Of a stretch of DNA of 19,787 nt, positions 12,347 through 19,787 are shown piece by piece; positions within the stretch are counted from its first letter, which is position 1, and each line of letters begins with the position of its first letter. This stretch comes from Rhodospirillales bacterium (GTDB lineage Bacteria; Pseudomonadota; Alphaproteobacteria; Rhodospirillales; JABHCV01), in assembly GCA_016776705.1 (NCBI GenBank), contig JADHSW010000026.1, forward strand, positions 1 through 19,787, given 5' to 3'. The translations under genes and the position numbers were made by a program. The notes beneath the pieces were generated by a model. The model made no database searches. It was not told the DNA's origin and saw nothing but the letters and a program-made list of their open reading frames with translations.

Positions 12347-15207
12347 TCTTCCGCCAGAAATCCCCGAATTTCCACGACGGCTTCTTTCAGGCCGACCCGT
12401 GACGCCTGAACTCCTTCAGGGAAGGCGGTCAGGAGTCTGGATGGTAATGCCCGATCCAGCATGACAAAAACCCCCTTGTCCGTGGCGCGACGAATCAAAC
12501 GACCATAGGCCTGCTTTAATTTCAACCTCGTCAGGGTTTCATCATAGGCGCGCGCACCAAAGGCCTTGCGCCGTGCCCGGTGCAGGATATCCGGCCTGGG
12601 CCACGGCACCCTGTCAAAAACAATCAGCCGGAGCGAACGTCCCGGCACATCGACACCATCCCTGACGGCATCTGTTCCCAGCAGGCAGGAATTTTCTTCC
12701 GCCCGAAAAATATCGATCAGTGTTCCCGTATCCAGGGCTTCCACATGCTGGGCCAAAACCTGCATGCCGGCGTCGTCAAGCGGACCAGCGATACGATCAA
12801 GGACGGCACGCAGTCTGGATATGGCCGTGAACAGGCCCAACCCACCGCCGCCTGATGCCAGAAACAGTTCCCGATAAGCGCTCGCCACCTGTGTCATATT
12901 GGACTTATCTACGTCACCAACCACCAGCACGCGGGTGCGCCCTGCGTAATCGAAGGGTGAGTTTACCGCGCTCAGGATTGCAGGTGATGGCAAATGCACA
13001 GCCCCTGTACGCACTTGGGCCCCCGCCCAACCGCTAACATCCTTCGTGTCTTCAACATCCGCCCGAACATGAAGCGGCTCATCATCGCCCTGGGGACCAT
13101 GATCGCGAAGTGTCGCCGATGTGACCAGTGCCCCGTGCGCCGGGGCAAGAACGGTTTCGGCAAATGGTAATGTGGGATCAACAAAATGGCGGTGCAGGCC
13201 GACATCGACCTCGCGTCCATCGATGCGCTCGACTCCAAACCAGTCGACAACCGCATCGGGTGTCTCATTATGAAGCGCCTTCAACATTGACGCCCAGGCA
13301 TTTAGTTGATCTACACCGCGGCGTTGCAGACCACGAACGATGGCTTCGATCCTATTGCGTGTCGCCGTGTCCAGGGTATCAGCTTCCACATCGAACAGGC
13401 GCACGAGGGATTGAATTAACATCTGCAAGGGACGGCGAAGGCGAACAAGGGCGGCTTCCAAAGCGCCTGCTGCTTCAAGCAATCCGGGGACCGGACTTTC
13501 CGTCCCGGCCTCAAGGGAATAGGTCACCCCGCCACCGGTTTCCCGGGCGTAGACCTGTTGGCGCACGAAACCCAGAAATGTCTCAGTCGCCCCGACCGGC
13601 TCGCCGCCGGCGATGCGTTGCCGCCAGGCTGGTCCGGGCAGAATGTGGGCGGCGCGAATGGCTTCATCCAAAGCAGCCATGGCTTCATCATTACCATTGA
13701 TCAGATCCTCGATGCGGGCGCGCAGGCCTCGTGATCGCGAATGACGACCGGCTTCGGCGCCGATCAGCCAGCGCCGCAAGTCTTCACTTTCAAAGCCTGT
13801 CAAATCGGCGCTAAAGGCGCTGTCGGCGGCACCGAAAATATGGTGACCCTCGTCAAAAACGTAACGGGTCGGAAGCTGCCCTTCATCACCACCGCCCAGG
13901 GCCGCCTGAATCATCACCAGCGCATGATTGGCAACGACGATGCGGGCGCGTCGGGCGCGCCGGATGGTACGTTCGATAAAGCAGCGATTGTAGTATTGGC
14001 AGGCGGAATAGGTGCATTCACCCCTTTTGTCGGTCAAATCCAGAGTCGTGCTGCGGCCAACAAGGTCGGCCAGCCAGGATGGGAAATCGCCGCCAATCAT
14101 ATCGCCGTCCCGTGACATCAGCGCCCAACGCGCCATCAGGCCCAGACCAATTGCCTCGCCCCCATTGCCGCTGGCAGAATCTGATCGCAAACGACCGACG
14201 GCTTCGGCGAAATTGAGCAGGCAGAAATAATTTTCGCGGCCTTTGCGAATGACCACCTTTTCCATTTTTTCAGCAGGATCGGGATACAGGCGATCCAGTT
14301 CGGCGTCCAACTGGCGTTGCAGGTTGCGGGTAAAGGTGGATATCCATACCGTGCCCTCGTTCTTTTCGGCCCAGACACTTGCGGGGGCAATGTAGCCCAT
14401 GGTCTTGCCGACACCGGTCCCGGCATCCGCGAGAACGACATGGGGTTCTCCTTTCTTGTCCCTGGCATCGAAGGCGCGAGAAACCGCGCCTGCATATTCA
14501 GCCTGTTCGGGTCGTTCCTCGGCACCAGTTCCCAGCAGCTTGACCAACTGGGCGCGGGCTTCGACAGGTTCAACCGGAAAATCCCGGGGCGGCGATTCCA
14601 TGGGGCGATCATCCCATTCCGGCAATCTGTCCCAGACCGCCAGCCCTTGCGCCGCATTTTTTGAATGGGGGCTATCCCCCGCCCCCAAGGCGGCAATCAC
14701 CGGTTCCGCCCACGGCCATCCCCCCCGGTGCATGGCCCATGCGATCGCGCTTGTGTCCCGGTCTCTTTTACTGGCTGCCAGCTCTGAAATCAGAGCGTGC
14801 GTCGCCTGCATCAGGCTTTCGGCTTCCTGCTCGTGACTCGTTGGCAGGGCCAGACCCAAAACCTCGGCAAGGCCTCGCGGGGTCGGCAGGGTAAATTCAG
14901 CCGGGCGCACAAAGGTAAAAAGCTCAAGCACGTCAAAGACCGGAAACGGTTTCGCTGCCAATCTGGAAAAGAAGCTCCTGGCGTGACAAATGATCGGCGG
15001 CTTGCCAGGATGCAGGCGTCCAGCGGCCTCCTGGGTTTTCAGGGTTTCGACCTCACCATCGGCACTAAGCCAGACAACCCCTCTGACGCCCGCAACAAGT
15101 GCGGGGGCTTCAGGCATCAAAACGGGGCGGGTCGCAGAATCCATATCACCATTCATAGACCTTCGATTATAGGATTCCCATACCCGTGTCCTGTCCGATA
15201 AATTCAC
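12343..15207 (-). CDS. DinG-like Fe-S ATP-dependent DNA helicase (XPD/DinG superfamily 2)
   Basis: The 954-residue protein contains a complete XPD/DinG helicase core. Walker A is DAGTGVGKT (261-269). The Fe-S domain has four cysteines (Cys329, 398, 403, 409). The DEAH-type box is DEGHH (452-456), motif III is TSAT (696-699), GTDAVRDGVDVPG (844-856) is motif V, and motif VI is QAYGRLIRR (899-907). These enzymes unwind DNA 5' to 3' and in DinG resolve R-loops and forks. The first 230 residues hold an extra domain with ICHARSFFSRL and FDVLELFTFV, placed where some DinG proteins have a DnaQ-like exonuclease, but the acidic catalytic residues are not evident. The longest reading starts at GTG 15207. 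Met18 (15156) or Met22 (15144) are alternatives, since the first 17 residues look non-conserved. It stands alone and is divergent from the unknown-fetA-fetB operon. Confidence 0.9.
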   Translation of the reverse strand: MNLSDRTRVWESYNRRSMNGDMDSATRPVLMPEAPALVAGVRGVVWLSADGEVETLKTQEAAGRLHPGKPPIICHARSFFSRLAAKPFPVFDVLELFTFVRPAEFTLPTPRGLAEVLGLALPTSHEQEAESLMQATHALISELAASKRDRDTSAIAWAMHRGGWPWAEPVIAALGAGDSPHSKNAAQGLAVWDRLPEWDDRPMESPPRDFPVEPVEARAQLVKLLGTGAEERPEQAEYAGAVSRAFDARDKKGEPHVVLADAGTGVGKTMGYIAPASVWAEKNEGTVWISTFTRNLQRQLDAELDRLYPDPAEKMEKVVIRKGRENYFCLLNFAEAVGRLRSDSASGNGGEAIGLGLMARWALMSRDGDMIGGDFPSWLADLVGRSTTLDLTDKRGECTYSACQYYNRCFIERTIRRARRARIVVANHALVMIQAALGGGDEGQLPTRYVFDEGHHIFGAADSAFSADLTGFESEDLRRWLIGAEAGRHSRSRGLRARIEDLINGNDEAMAALDEAIRAAHILPGPAWRQRIAGGEPVGATETFLGFVRQQVYARETGGGVTYSLEAGTESPVPGLLEAAGALEAALVRLRRPLQMLIQSLVRLFDVEADTLDTATRNRIEAIVRGLQRRGVDQLNAWASMLKALHNETPDAVVDWFGVERIDGREVDVGLHRHFVDPTLPFAETVLAPAHGALVTSATLRDHGPQGDDEPLHVRADVEDTKDVSGWAGAQVRTGAVHLPSPAILSAVNSPFDYAGRTRVLVVGDVDKSNMTQVASAYRELFLASGGGGLGLFTAISRLRAVLDRIAGPLDDAGMQVLAQHVEALDTGTLIDIFRAEENSCLLGTDAVRDGVDVPGRSLRLIVFDRVPWPRPDILHRARRKAFGARAYDETLTRLKLKQAYGRLIRRATDKGVFVMLDRALPSRLLTAFPEGVQASRVGLKEAVVEIRGFLAED

Positions 15208-15316
15208 AAAACGAATTATTCTTCCATTAAGGTATAGTCTGTCAGGATATAATTGGAATGAAGTTTCCTATGGTCCGGCAGGATAAAACCGGACTGGAAG
15301 GGGAGTTTAGACAGTA
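15208..15316. promoter_or_regulatory. Divergent promoter region of the helicase gene and the 418-aa gene / fetAB operon
   Basis: The 109 bases between two divergent starts contain a perfect -10-like TATAAT at 15248-15253 and another, TATAGT, at 15233-15238, both reading rightwards. Neither has a good -35 at 17 bases. On the - strand a TATAAT lies just inside the helicase reading frame, which would favour a shorter helicase start. AAGGGGAG (15297-15304) is the ribosome site of the 418-aa gene. Confidence 0.4.
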
Positions 15317-16573
15317 ATGTCCAAGGAGCGGCCTGATCCAGTTGTTATCGGCCCTGCAGGGGGAAAACTGTGGGAATTCCCGGACGCCTTGTGGCAAAAG
15401 GTTCCGGCCTTACAGGCGATACGCCTGCGCCGAACGGTCAGCGAACAGGTGCTGCCACTTCTTTACCAGCTTGACGATTTATACCCCCGTCCTCAAGAAT
15501 CAAAAATTACCCGCATAAAAGGCATGGTTCTGAAGGATATCGAAGCTGATATCCCCAGCACAATTCTAGCCCTGCATTTGTTCGACATTGCCCTTGAACA
15601 GGGCCTTTTGAGCTTTACCGCCAAGGGCGCAAAAAAAGGAAAGAAACCCGCCCCCAAAGCGCCCGTCGGCAGTTGCGGCATGAGTGTGGATGAAGCCAGA
15701 CAATTTTTCCTTGAGAACGCCGCCAGGAAAATCCTGAAAGAAGCCGGACACGATCCAAAAAAACTGCACGACATGCTTGGCAATTACGAATTGAAAGACC
15801 CGTCCAGCCTTAACAAACTGAAACTGATGGCCCGTTTTGATCCATTGACCATTTCCGAATTAAAGGATGGATTGCGCGGTCACATGGGTAAATTGTTCGA
15901 GCGCGACGAACAATATTTCAACGTCCTTCGAAAAGCCAAGCCGACCAATTTCATTCGCCCCTTGCGTACTGCACTCGGTAAGGATTTTTCTAAAATTCTG
16001 GAATGGGACGGGAACTTCATTCGCGCCGTTTCCGAAGGCCTGGAACACAGCGCCAAGATCATCGCCCTGGGGCGAGGGCTGCTGGATATCGAAGACCCTG
16101 AAATCGTTCGCGCCCTGGGCCGTTGGCCCATGGAGGAGGCCATCGTTAAAGACAAGGTGAAAGGGAAGAAGAAGACCTACATCACCCGAATTGAGCAGGT
16201 CCGCAGGCAGTTGGGTGATGAGTTCCGCATTTTAATGAATTCTAACGCCGCCGTTATCGATCAGGCCGGTCACTGGACGGATGAAGAAATAGAAAAGATC
16301 AAATTCTATGTCGGTTATATAAATGCCGAGGTGATTGAGGCCCTGTCGACGCTGCCTTTTGCCTATACCATCAGCATTATGGAAGGCTTGTGGAACGCCA
16401 TGGGCCGGGAATTCATGGAACAACAGATCACCACCCCGCAGGGTATCATCGCCTTGAAGGGAATCGCCGCAAAGATCGAGGACATGGGAACAGAAAGTAT
16501 CGTTCCATCAAAAATCGTTGGCATGATCGAAAACAAACTCTTCGACAGTCATCTATCACAGTTTTCAAAATAG
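15317..16573 (+). CDS. Unrecognised 418-aa helical protein, first gene of the fetAB operon
   Basis: I do not recognise this protein. It is soluble-looking with no signal peptide or membrane segment, mostly predicted helix, and has two parts joined by a Lys/Ala/Pro linker (residues 103-114, KGAKKGKKPAPK). A second basic patch lies at 278-286 (KDKVKGKKK). There is one cysteine (Cys120) and no nucleotide-binding or metal motif that I can name. The middle part repeats short charged helices (FDPLTISELKDGLRGHMGKLFERDE; EWDGNFIRAVSEGLEHSAK). The ATG at 15317 follows a strong AAGGGGAG site. The fetA ribosome site overlaps its stop codon, so the gene is translationally coupled to the FetAB transporter. 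A role linked to that transporter, for example regulation, is possible but untested. Confidence 0.85.
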   Translation: MSKERPDPVVIGPAGGKLWEFPDALWQKVPALQAIRLRRTVSEQVLPLLYQLDDLYPRPQESKITRIKGMVLKDIEADIPSTILALHLFDIALEQGLLSFTAKGAKKGKKPAPKAPVGSCGMSVDEARQFFLENAARKILKEAGHDPKKLHDMLGNYELKDPSSLNKLKLMARFDPLTISELKDGLRGHMGKLFERDEQYFNVLRKAKPTNFIRPLRTALGKDFSKILEWDGNFIRAVSEGLEHSAKIIALGRGLLDIEDPEIVRALGRWPMEEAIVKDKVKGKKKTYITRIEQVRRQLGDEFRILMNSNAAVIDQAGHWTDEEIEKIKFYVGYINAEVIEALSTLPFAYTISIMEGLWNAMGREFMEQQITTPQGIIALKGIAAKIEDMGTESIVPSKIVGMIENKLFDSHLSQFSK

Positions 16574-16576
16574 GTG
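16572..16576 (+). promoter_or_regulatory. Ribosome binding site deciding the fetA start
   Basis: AGGTG overlaps the TAG stop of the upstream gene (16571-16573) and lies 6 bases before the ATG at 16583. The GTG at 16574, also in frame, has no upstream site and lies within this one. The ATG is therefore the better start and the two genes are translationally coupled. Confidence 0.65.
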
Positions 16577-16582
16577 CCCCAA

Positions 16583-17176
16583 ATGCTGAGCATCCGCAAT
16601 CTTTCGGGCAACCGAATCGGCCCCATTGATCTGAAGCTGGCAGGTGGGGACGTGGCGGCAATCAGTGGACCATCAGGCGCCGGAAAATCCCTGTTCTTGC
16701 GCGCCATCGCCGATCTTGACCCAAACGACGGCAACGTGCTGCTGGATGGTGATGATCGAGCGGGCATCCCGGCTCCTGAATGGCGACGCAGGGTTTCCTA
16801 TGTAGCCGCCGAAACCGGCTGGTGGGCGGAACGGGTTGGCGACCACTTTCAGGACAAGCGCGCCGCTATCCAGATGCTGGAACTGATCGGCCTGGGGGAA
16901 AGCGCCCTGGACTGGTCTATTCCCCGCCTTTCCACCGGCGAGAAACAACGCCTTGGTCTGGCCCGCTCCATGATCGGCAAGCCCCGGGTCTTGTTGCTGG
17001 ATGAACCGACGTCAGCCCTGGACACCGACAATCGAAACCTTATTGAACACCTGCTTGATGAATGCCGCAGCGCGGGAACATCGATTATCATCGTGACCCA
17101 CGATGTGGAACAGGCCGAGCGCCTGAAAGCCAGGACCTATCGTCTTGAGGCTGGAAAATTGCAGGCGGCACCATGA
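16583..17176 (+). CDS. fetA: FetA-like ABC transporter ATP-binding protein
   Basis: A compact ABC ATPase, 197 residues from the ATG at 16583 (200 if the in-frame GTG at 16574 is used). Numbered from the GTG, it has Walker A GPSGAGKS (32-39), signature LSTGE (119-123), Walker B VLLLDEP (139-145) with Glu144, and switch His176. It pairs with the FetB permease through an ATGA overlap (17173-17176). In E. coli the FetAB pair exports iron and protects against oxidative stress. One oddity: the segment after the Q-loop strand reads SYVAAETGWW where E. coli FetA has SYCAQTP, so the usual Gln is missing (Ala79 or Glu80 instead). The signature also has Thr for the first Gly. It is likely active, but the ATP-site coupling may differ. 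Confidence 0.85.
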   Translation: MLSIRNLSGNRIGPIDLKLAGGDVAAISGPSGAGKSLFLRAIADLDPNDGNVLLDGDDRAGIPAPEWRRRVSYVAAETGWWAERVGDHFQDKRAAIQMLELIGLGESALDWSIPRLSTGEKQRLGLARSMIGKPRVLLLDEPTSALDTDNRNLIEHLLDECRSAGTSIIIVTHDVEQAERLKARTYRLEAGKLQAAP

Positions 17177-17976
17177 CCTTCATCGCCCTTGGATACGCCG
17201 ACCTTGTCATCGCTTCACTGCTGCTGTTGTTCAGCGGGGCCCTGTCGATTTTCCTCAAGCTGGGTTTGGAGCGGCAAATCGGCCTTGCCGCCCTGCGCAT
17301 GGTCATTCAGTTGATGCTGATCGGGATGGTTCTGAAATTCCTTTTCCAGATGGTCTCGCCCCTTTGGACCGGAGTTGCGGCTGCGATCATGATCGGGCTC
17401 GCCGGGCGCGAAATCATGGCTCGCCAGAAACGGAAATTTACCGGCTGGTGGACGTATGGGTTGGGAACATCAAGCCTGATGATCGCCTGCACCATCGTTA
17501 CGGTGCTGGCGCTGACTACCCAGATCAGACCGGATCCCTGGTTCGACCCACGTTTCGCCCTGCCTATTCTGGGGATGATTTTAGGCAACACCATGAACGG
17601 TGTTTCCATTGGTCTTGAGCGACTGTTGTCGTCTGCTGTTGATGGCCGCACCGTCATCGAGGCACGTCTCGCCCTGGGCCATGATCGCACCCAGGCCATG
17701 AAGCCGCTGATCAGGGATTCCATCCGCGCCGGGCTGATCAACATCATCAACGCCATGTCCGCCGCCGGGGTAATTTCGCTTCCCGGCATGATGACGGGGC
17801 AAATCCTCGCAGGCGTCGACCCGACCGAAGCCGTTAAATACCAGATTCTGATCCTGTTCTTGATCGCAGGGTCAACCGCACTTGGCACCTTGAGCGCCGT
17901 CATGTTCGCCGCCCGTCGCCTGACCGACAGCCGCCATCGACTGCGATTGGACCGTTTGGGCCCCATTCGACCCTGA
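17173..17976 (+). CDS. fetB: FetB-like ABC transporter permease (UPF0014)
   Basis: A 267-residue membrane protein with about seven hydrophobic segments, matching E. coli FetB along its length. The clearest stretch is IRDSIRAGLI, then VISLPGMMTGQILAGVDP and AVKYQILI, nearly identical to the family core. GMILGNTMNGVSIGLERL earlier also fits. With FetA it forms an ABC exporter, in E. coli for iron. The ATG overlaps the fetA stop (ATGA), showing translational coupling. The TGA stop at 17974 lies inside a 14-bp palindrome that opens a repeat-rich spacer before the next gene. The substrate here (iron or another metal) is not shown by the sequence. Confidence 0.93.
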   Translation: MTFIALGYADLVIASLLLLFSGALSIFLKLGLERQIGLAALRMVIQLMLIGMVLKFLFQMVSPLWTGVAAAIMIGLAGREIMARQKRKFTGWWTYGLGTSSLMIACTIVTVLALTTQIRPDPWFDPRFALPILGMILGNTMNGVSIGLERLLSSAVDGRTVIEARLALGHDRTQAMKPLIRDSIRAGLINIINAMSAAGVISLPGMMTGQILAGVDPTEAVKYQILILFLIAGSTALGTLSAVMFAARRLTDSRHRLRLDRLGPIRP

Positions 17977-18031
17977 TTCATGAATCATAAACTGAATCAT
18001 TATAGAGTCGCCCTACAACCATAGAATCGCC
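17974..18031. repeat. Palindrome and short direct repeats downstream of fetB
   Basis: TGATTCATGAATCA (17974-17987) is a perfect 14-bp palindrome overlapping the fetB stop. Its right part, GAATCAT (17982-17988), recurs at 17994-18000. ATAGAGTCGCC (18002-18012) is repeated as ATAGAATCGCC (18021-18031), starting 19 bases later, about two helical turns. The block lies upstream of the 280-aa gene and could be its operator region. Confidence 0.7.
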
Positions 18032-18069
18032 TATGCTGATTTCAATGTAGACGGAGGATATGTCCCGAC

Positions 18070-18912
18070 ATGGTGAGCGCAAGTCCTGTGATATCCGGCA
18101 TTAAAATGCCTAAAAAGCCAGATCTGGCCGACCATTTTGTCGCCTGTAGCCAATTGGGACGCTACCTGACGGTTTTCGATGAAAGCCGCTTCGTCATTAC
18201 CGATGATTTCGCCGAAGAAGGCGCCGTTGATCGCACGGCGGCCGCTGTCGCCTCTATTTTTTCCAATGATCCCCTGGTCGCCGAAGCCGCCCTTTTGCCT
18301 TTGGGTAAAGCGGCCATGCTGAAAGCCAGCGGCGAACGTGAGAATTATGAAGAACTGTTCAGCCTGATCGAAAAACAGGCGCTTAATTCATCGGTTAAGG
18401 AATCCGCGCAATCCCTGCTGGAATCAGGATTCCGTGAGGCCCGCATCCGCGAAATTGAAGGCAGCCTGGGCGACAGGTTAAACCCTGCGCGTACGCGTTA
18501 TCGCGCCTTTCTTGAAATTGTCCGCCATTTGATCGAACACAAGATTACACCGCAGCTTTTCCGCGACGAATTTCTGGATTTCACCTACGCCGTCGCCGGC
18601 AGGCTCGATTTCGGCATCTACAGTTTTTGCCTGGACCGCATTTTCGGCAACGAGGAAATTCCCATGAAGGCCAAGGGATTCCTTGTATCCGAACTGCTGG
18701 GCTTCCCTGCCACCATTCGCCGCGAGCTGTTGACCAATCTTTTGACAATGCCGGGCCTGAACAAGCGCCTGAGCGACTTCGTGCGTGATGCCATCATTCA
18801 GAAATTGGGCGATGTGGCAGCGACAGAGATCGAATTGCTTGCGGCGTTGAAAACATCACAGATGTCCATGGATGACATCAACAACATGATAGATCAAGCT
18901 GCGTTCAATTGA
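18070..18912 (+). CDS. Unrecognised 280-aa helical protein
   Basis: I do not recognise the family. The product is soluble-looking, with no signal peptide, membrane segment or catalytic motif that I can name. It is mostly alpha-helical with regularly spaced Leu/Ala, particularly residues 55-130 and 195-262, which could be a helical-repeat fold (inference). There are two Cys (26 and 187). The ATG at 18070 lies 12 bases after a perfect GGAGG (18053-18057). An internal Met13 could also serve, as the first 12 residues look variable. It follows fetB on the same strand after 93 bases holding repeats, so it may be a separate unit or the operon's last gene. It converges with the K+ channel gene. Confidence 0.8.
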   Translation: MVSASPVISGIKMPKKPDLADHFVACSQLGRYLTVFDESRFVITDDFAEEGAVDRTAAAVASIFSNDPLVAEAALLPLGKAAMLKASGERENYEELFSLIEKQALNSSVKESAQSLLESGFREARIREIEGSLGDRLNPARTRYRAFLEIVRHLIEHKITPQLFRDEFLDFTYAVAGRLDFGIYSFCLDRIFGNEEIPMKAKGFLVSELLGFPATIRRELLTNLLTMPGLNKRLSDFVRDAIIQKLGDVAATEIELLAALKTSQMSMDDINNMIDQAAFN

Positions 18913-18921
18913 ACCCGGGTT
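18903..18921. repeat. Overlapping palindromes at the end of the 280-aa gene
   Basis: GTTCAATTGAAC (18903-18914) and AACCCGGGTT (18912-18921) are perfect palindromes overlapping by three bases, just over the stop codon and into the 33-base gap between convergent genes. They have no loop and no T-tract, so they do not form an ordinary terminator. Confidence 0.5.
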
Positions 18922-18945
18922 GCCCTGTCTGGCTACGCCTGAGCG

Positions 18946-19713
18946 CTAACTTCCATCCGTCTCAATATGCATGATTTGACCGCAGTGCTTACAGTGGACG
19001 GCGTCTGGATCGTGACGCTTCAAACCGCAGGTCGAACATGTATGACGGACTTTTGCCGGGTGAAAAATTGTCTGAACCAGGCGTAAAAACAGCGCCACAC
19101 CAAACACCATTATACCAACCGAAAGCGCCCGTCCCATGGGATCGTGCAGGGTGATGTCGCCAAAACCGGTCGTGGTCAGAGTGGCAATGGTGAAGTAAAG
19201 GGCGTCCATATACGTCGAGATTTCAGGATTTACGCGAACCTCCATCACATAAACCAGAGCTGTTATGAAAAAGATAAAGACAAACAGACTGATTATGGAA
19301 TGGATGAGATCTTCATTATTGGCGAAGAACCTGAACTCGCGGCGCAAGTCCTTGAGTACATGGTAAGAGCGCAACAGGCGCAAGGCCCGCATCACCCGAA
19401 GGAAAGCGAAATTGCCGGTCAGAACCGGCGCCAGCAAGGTGAAGATGACGATCAGGTCGATCCATGTCATCAGGTGCATCATGTGGGCCAGCCGCTTTTT
19501 TTCGATCCACAATCGGGCAAGAAAATCCATGGACAAAATGGCGGCCAAGGTAAAATCCAGGGCCAGTATTACCGGCGATATTTCGACCATGGATGTGACG
19601 ATGAAAAAGGTGATCGTCGTCACATCGAAGGCGACAAGCCCGTAGCGAAAATGCACCGCCTGTCGCGAACTCCCGTTATACAGATTATCTATTTTATTCT
19701 TAAGCTTGCTCAT
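18946..19713 (-). CDS. Voltage-gated-type potassium channel with C-terminal zinc ribbon
   Basis: The 255-residue protein has the six-helix layout of Kv-type channels. S4 carries arginines at every third position (Arg106, 109, 112, 115; FLRVMRALRLLR). The pore helix is followed by the selectivity filter TTTGFGD (180-186), a variant of TVGYGD, and then a last helix. After S6 a short tail holds four cysteines in CSTC (226-229) and CKHC (241-244), a zinc-ribbon pattern not usual for bacterial Kv channels. It would sit in the inner membrane and pass potassium in response to voltage, with the ribbon in the cytoplasm. The ATG at 19713 follows GGGAC. A monocistronic gene seems likely. Confidence 0.9.
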   Translation of the reverse strand: MSKLKNKIDNLYNGSSRQAVHFRYGLVAFDVTTITFFIVTSMVEISPVILALDFTLAAILSMDFLARLWIEKKRLAHMMHLMTWIDLIVIFTLLAPVLTGNFAFLRVMRALRLLRSYHVLKDLRREFRFFANNEDLIHSIISLFVFIFFITALVYVMEVRVNPEISTYMDALYFTIATLTTTGFGDITLHDPMGRALSVGIMVFGVALFLRLVQTIFHPAKVRHTCSTCGLKRHDPDAVHCKHCGQIMHIETDGS

Positions 19714-19743
19714 ACCCGTCCCGCAAATTGGCTTTCCCTGTAT

Positions 19744-19780
19744 CAGACTTTAACCTTGGCAGGTCCGCACGCAAAGTCTG
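19744..19780. repeat. 8-bp inverted repeat upstream of the K+ channel gene
   Basis: CAGACTTT at 19744-19751 is mirrored by AAAGTCTG at 19773-19780, with 21 bases between. It lies 31-67 bases upstream of the channel start, in the expected promoter zone, and could be an operator. No T-tract follows on either strand. The window ends at 19787, so anything beyond is unseen. Confidence 0.5.
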
Positions 19781-19787
19781 GCGTTTA

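Noticed and set aside
13128..13700. 190-codon + strand frame inside the helicase gene
   Set aside because: Antisense shadow of a continuous helicase reading frame, rich in Arg/Pro with no motif.
17307..17981. 224-codon - strand frame opposite fetB
   Set aside because: fetB on the + strand matches its family throughout; this frame is a shadow.
18060..18104. Short frame of 14 codons starting right after GGAGG
   Set aside because: The site is only 2 bases from its ATG, the frame is tiny and it overlaps the well-supported 280-aa gene.
1..19787. CRISPR, tRNA/rRNA, transposase, integrase or phage genes
   Set aside because: None seen on either strand; gene content and base use look chromosomal throughout.

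Overview
The window is ordinary chromosomal DNA from a Gram-negative bacterium, most likely an alphaproteobacterium (Rhodospirillales-like, inferred). The reasons are a HrcA/CIRCE-controlled groESL operon, a gene style rich in GTG and TTG starts, and close packing of genes on both strands. I see no rRNA, tRNA, CRISPR array, insertion sequence or phage gene. No stretch over 300 bases lacks a gene.

Left part (1-2524): the 3' end of a probable membrane glycosyltransferase gene, then groES and groEL on the + strand. The operon has a sigma70-like promoter abutting a perfect CIRCE operator, two stem-loops between groES and groEL, and a strong intrinsic terminator after groEL.

Surface-glycan part (2523-9427): on the - strand, a two-gene unit encodes a class II glutamine amidotransferase fused to an N-acetyl-sugar amidotransferase (PP-loop), followed by a Wzx-like flippase. 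Divergent from it is a 612-aa multi-spanning protein resembling GT-C glycosyltransferases. Converging on that is a B12-binding-fold radical SAM protein. Together they suggest building, modifying and exporting an unusual amidated or amidinated sugar, but the remaining pathway genes are not here.

Small-molecule part (9498-12346): two tandem beta-hydroxyacid dehydrogenases on the - strand (4 bp apart) are divergent from an auxin-efflux-carrier-family transporter. One dehydrogenase has the usual substrate loop. The other carries an Arg-Thr loop like that of sulfolactaldehyde reductase.

Right part (12343-19787): a DinG-like Fe-S helicase with a degenerate N-terminal domain is divergent from a tight operon of an unrecognised 418-aa protein, FetA and FetB (metal-export ABC transporter). 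An unrecognised 280-aa helical protein follows. The last gene, on the - strand, is a voltage-gated-type potassium channel with a C-terminal zinc ribbon.

The best candidates for something undescribed are the amidotransferase fusion with its glycan neighbours, and the unknown 418-aa protein translationally coupled to FetAB.
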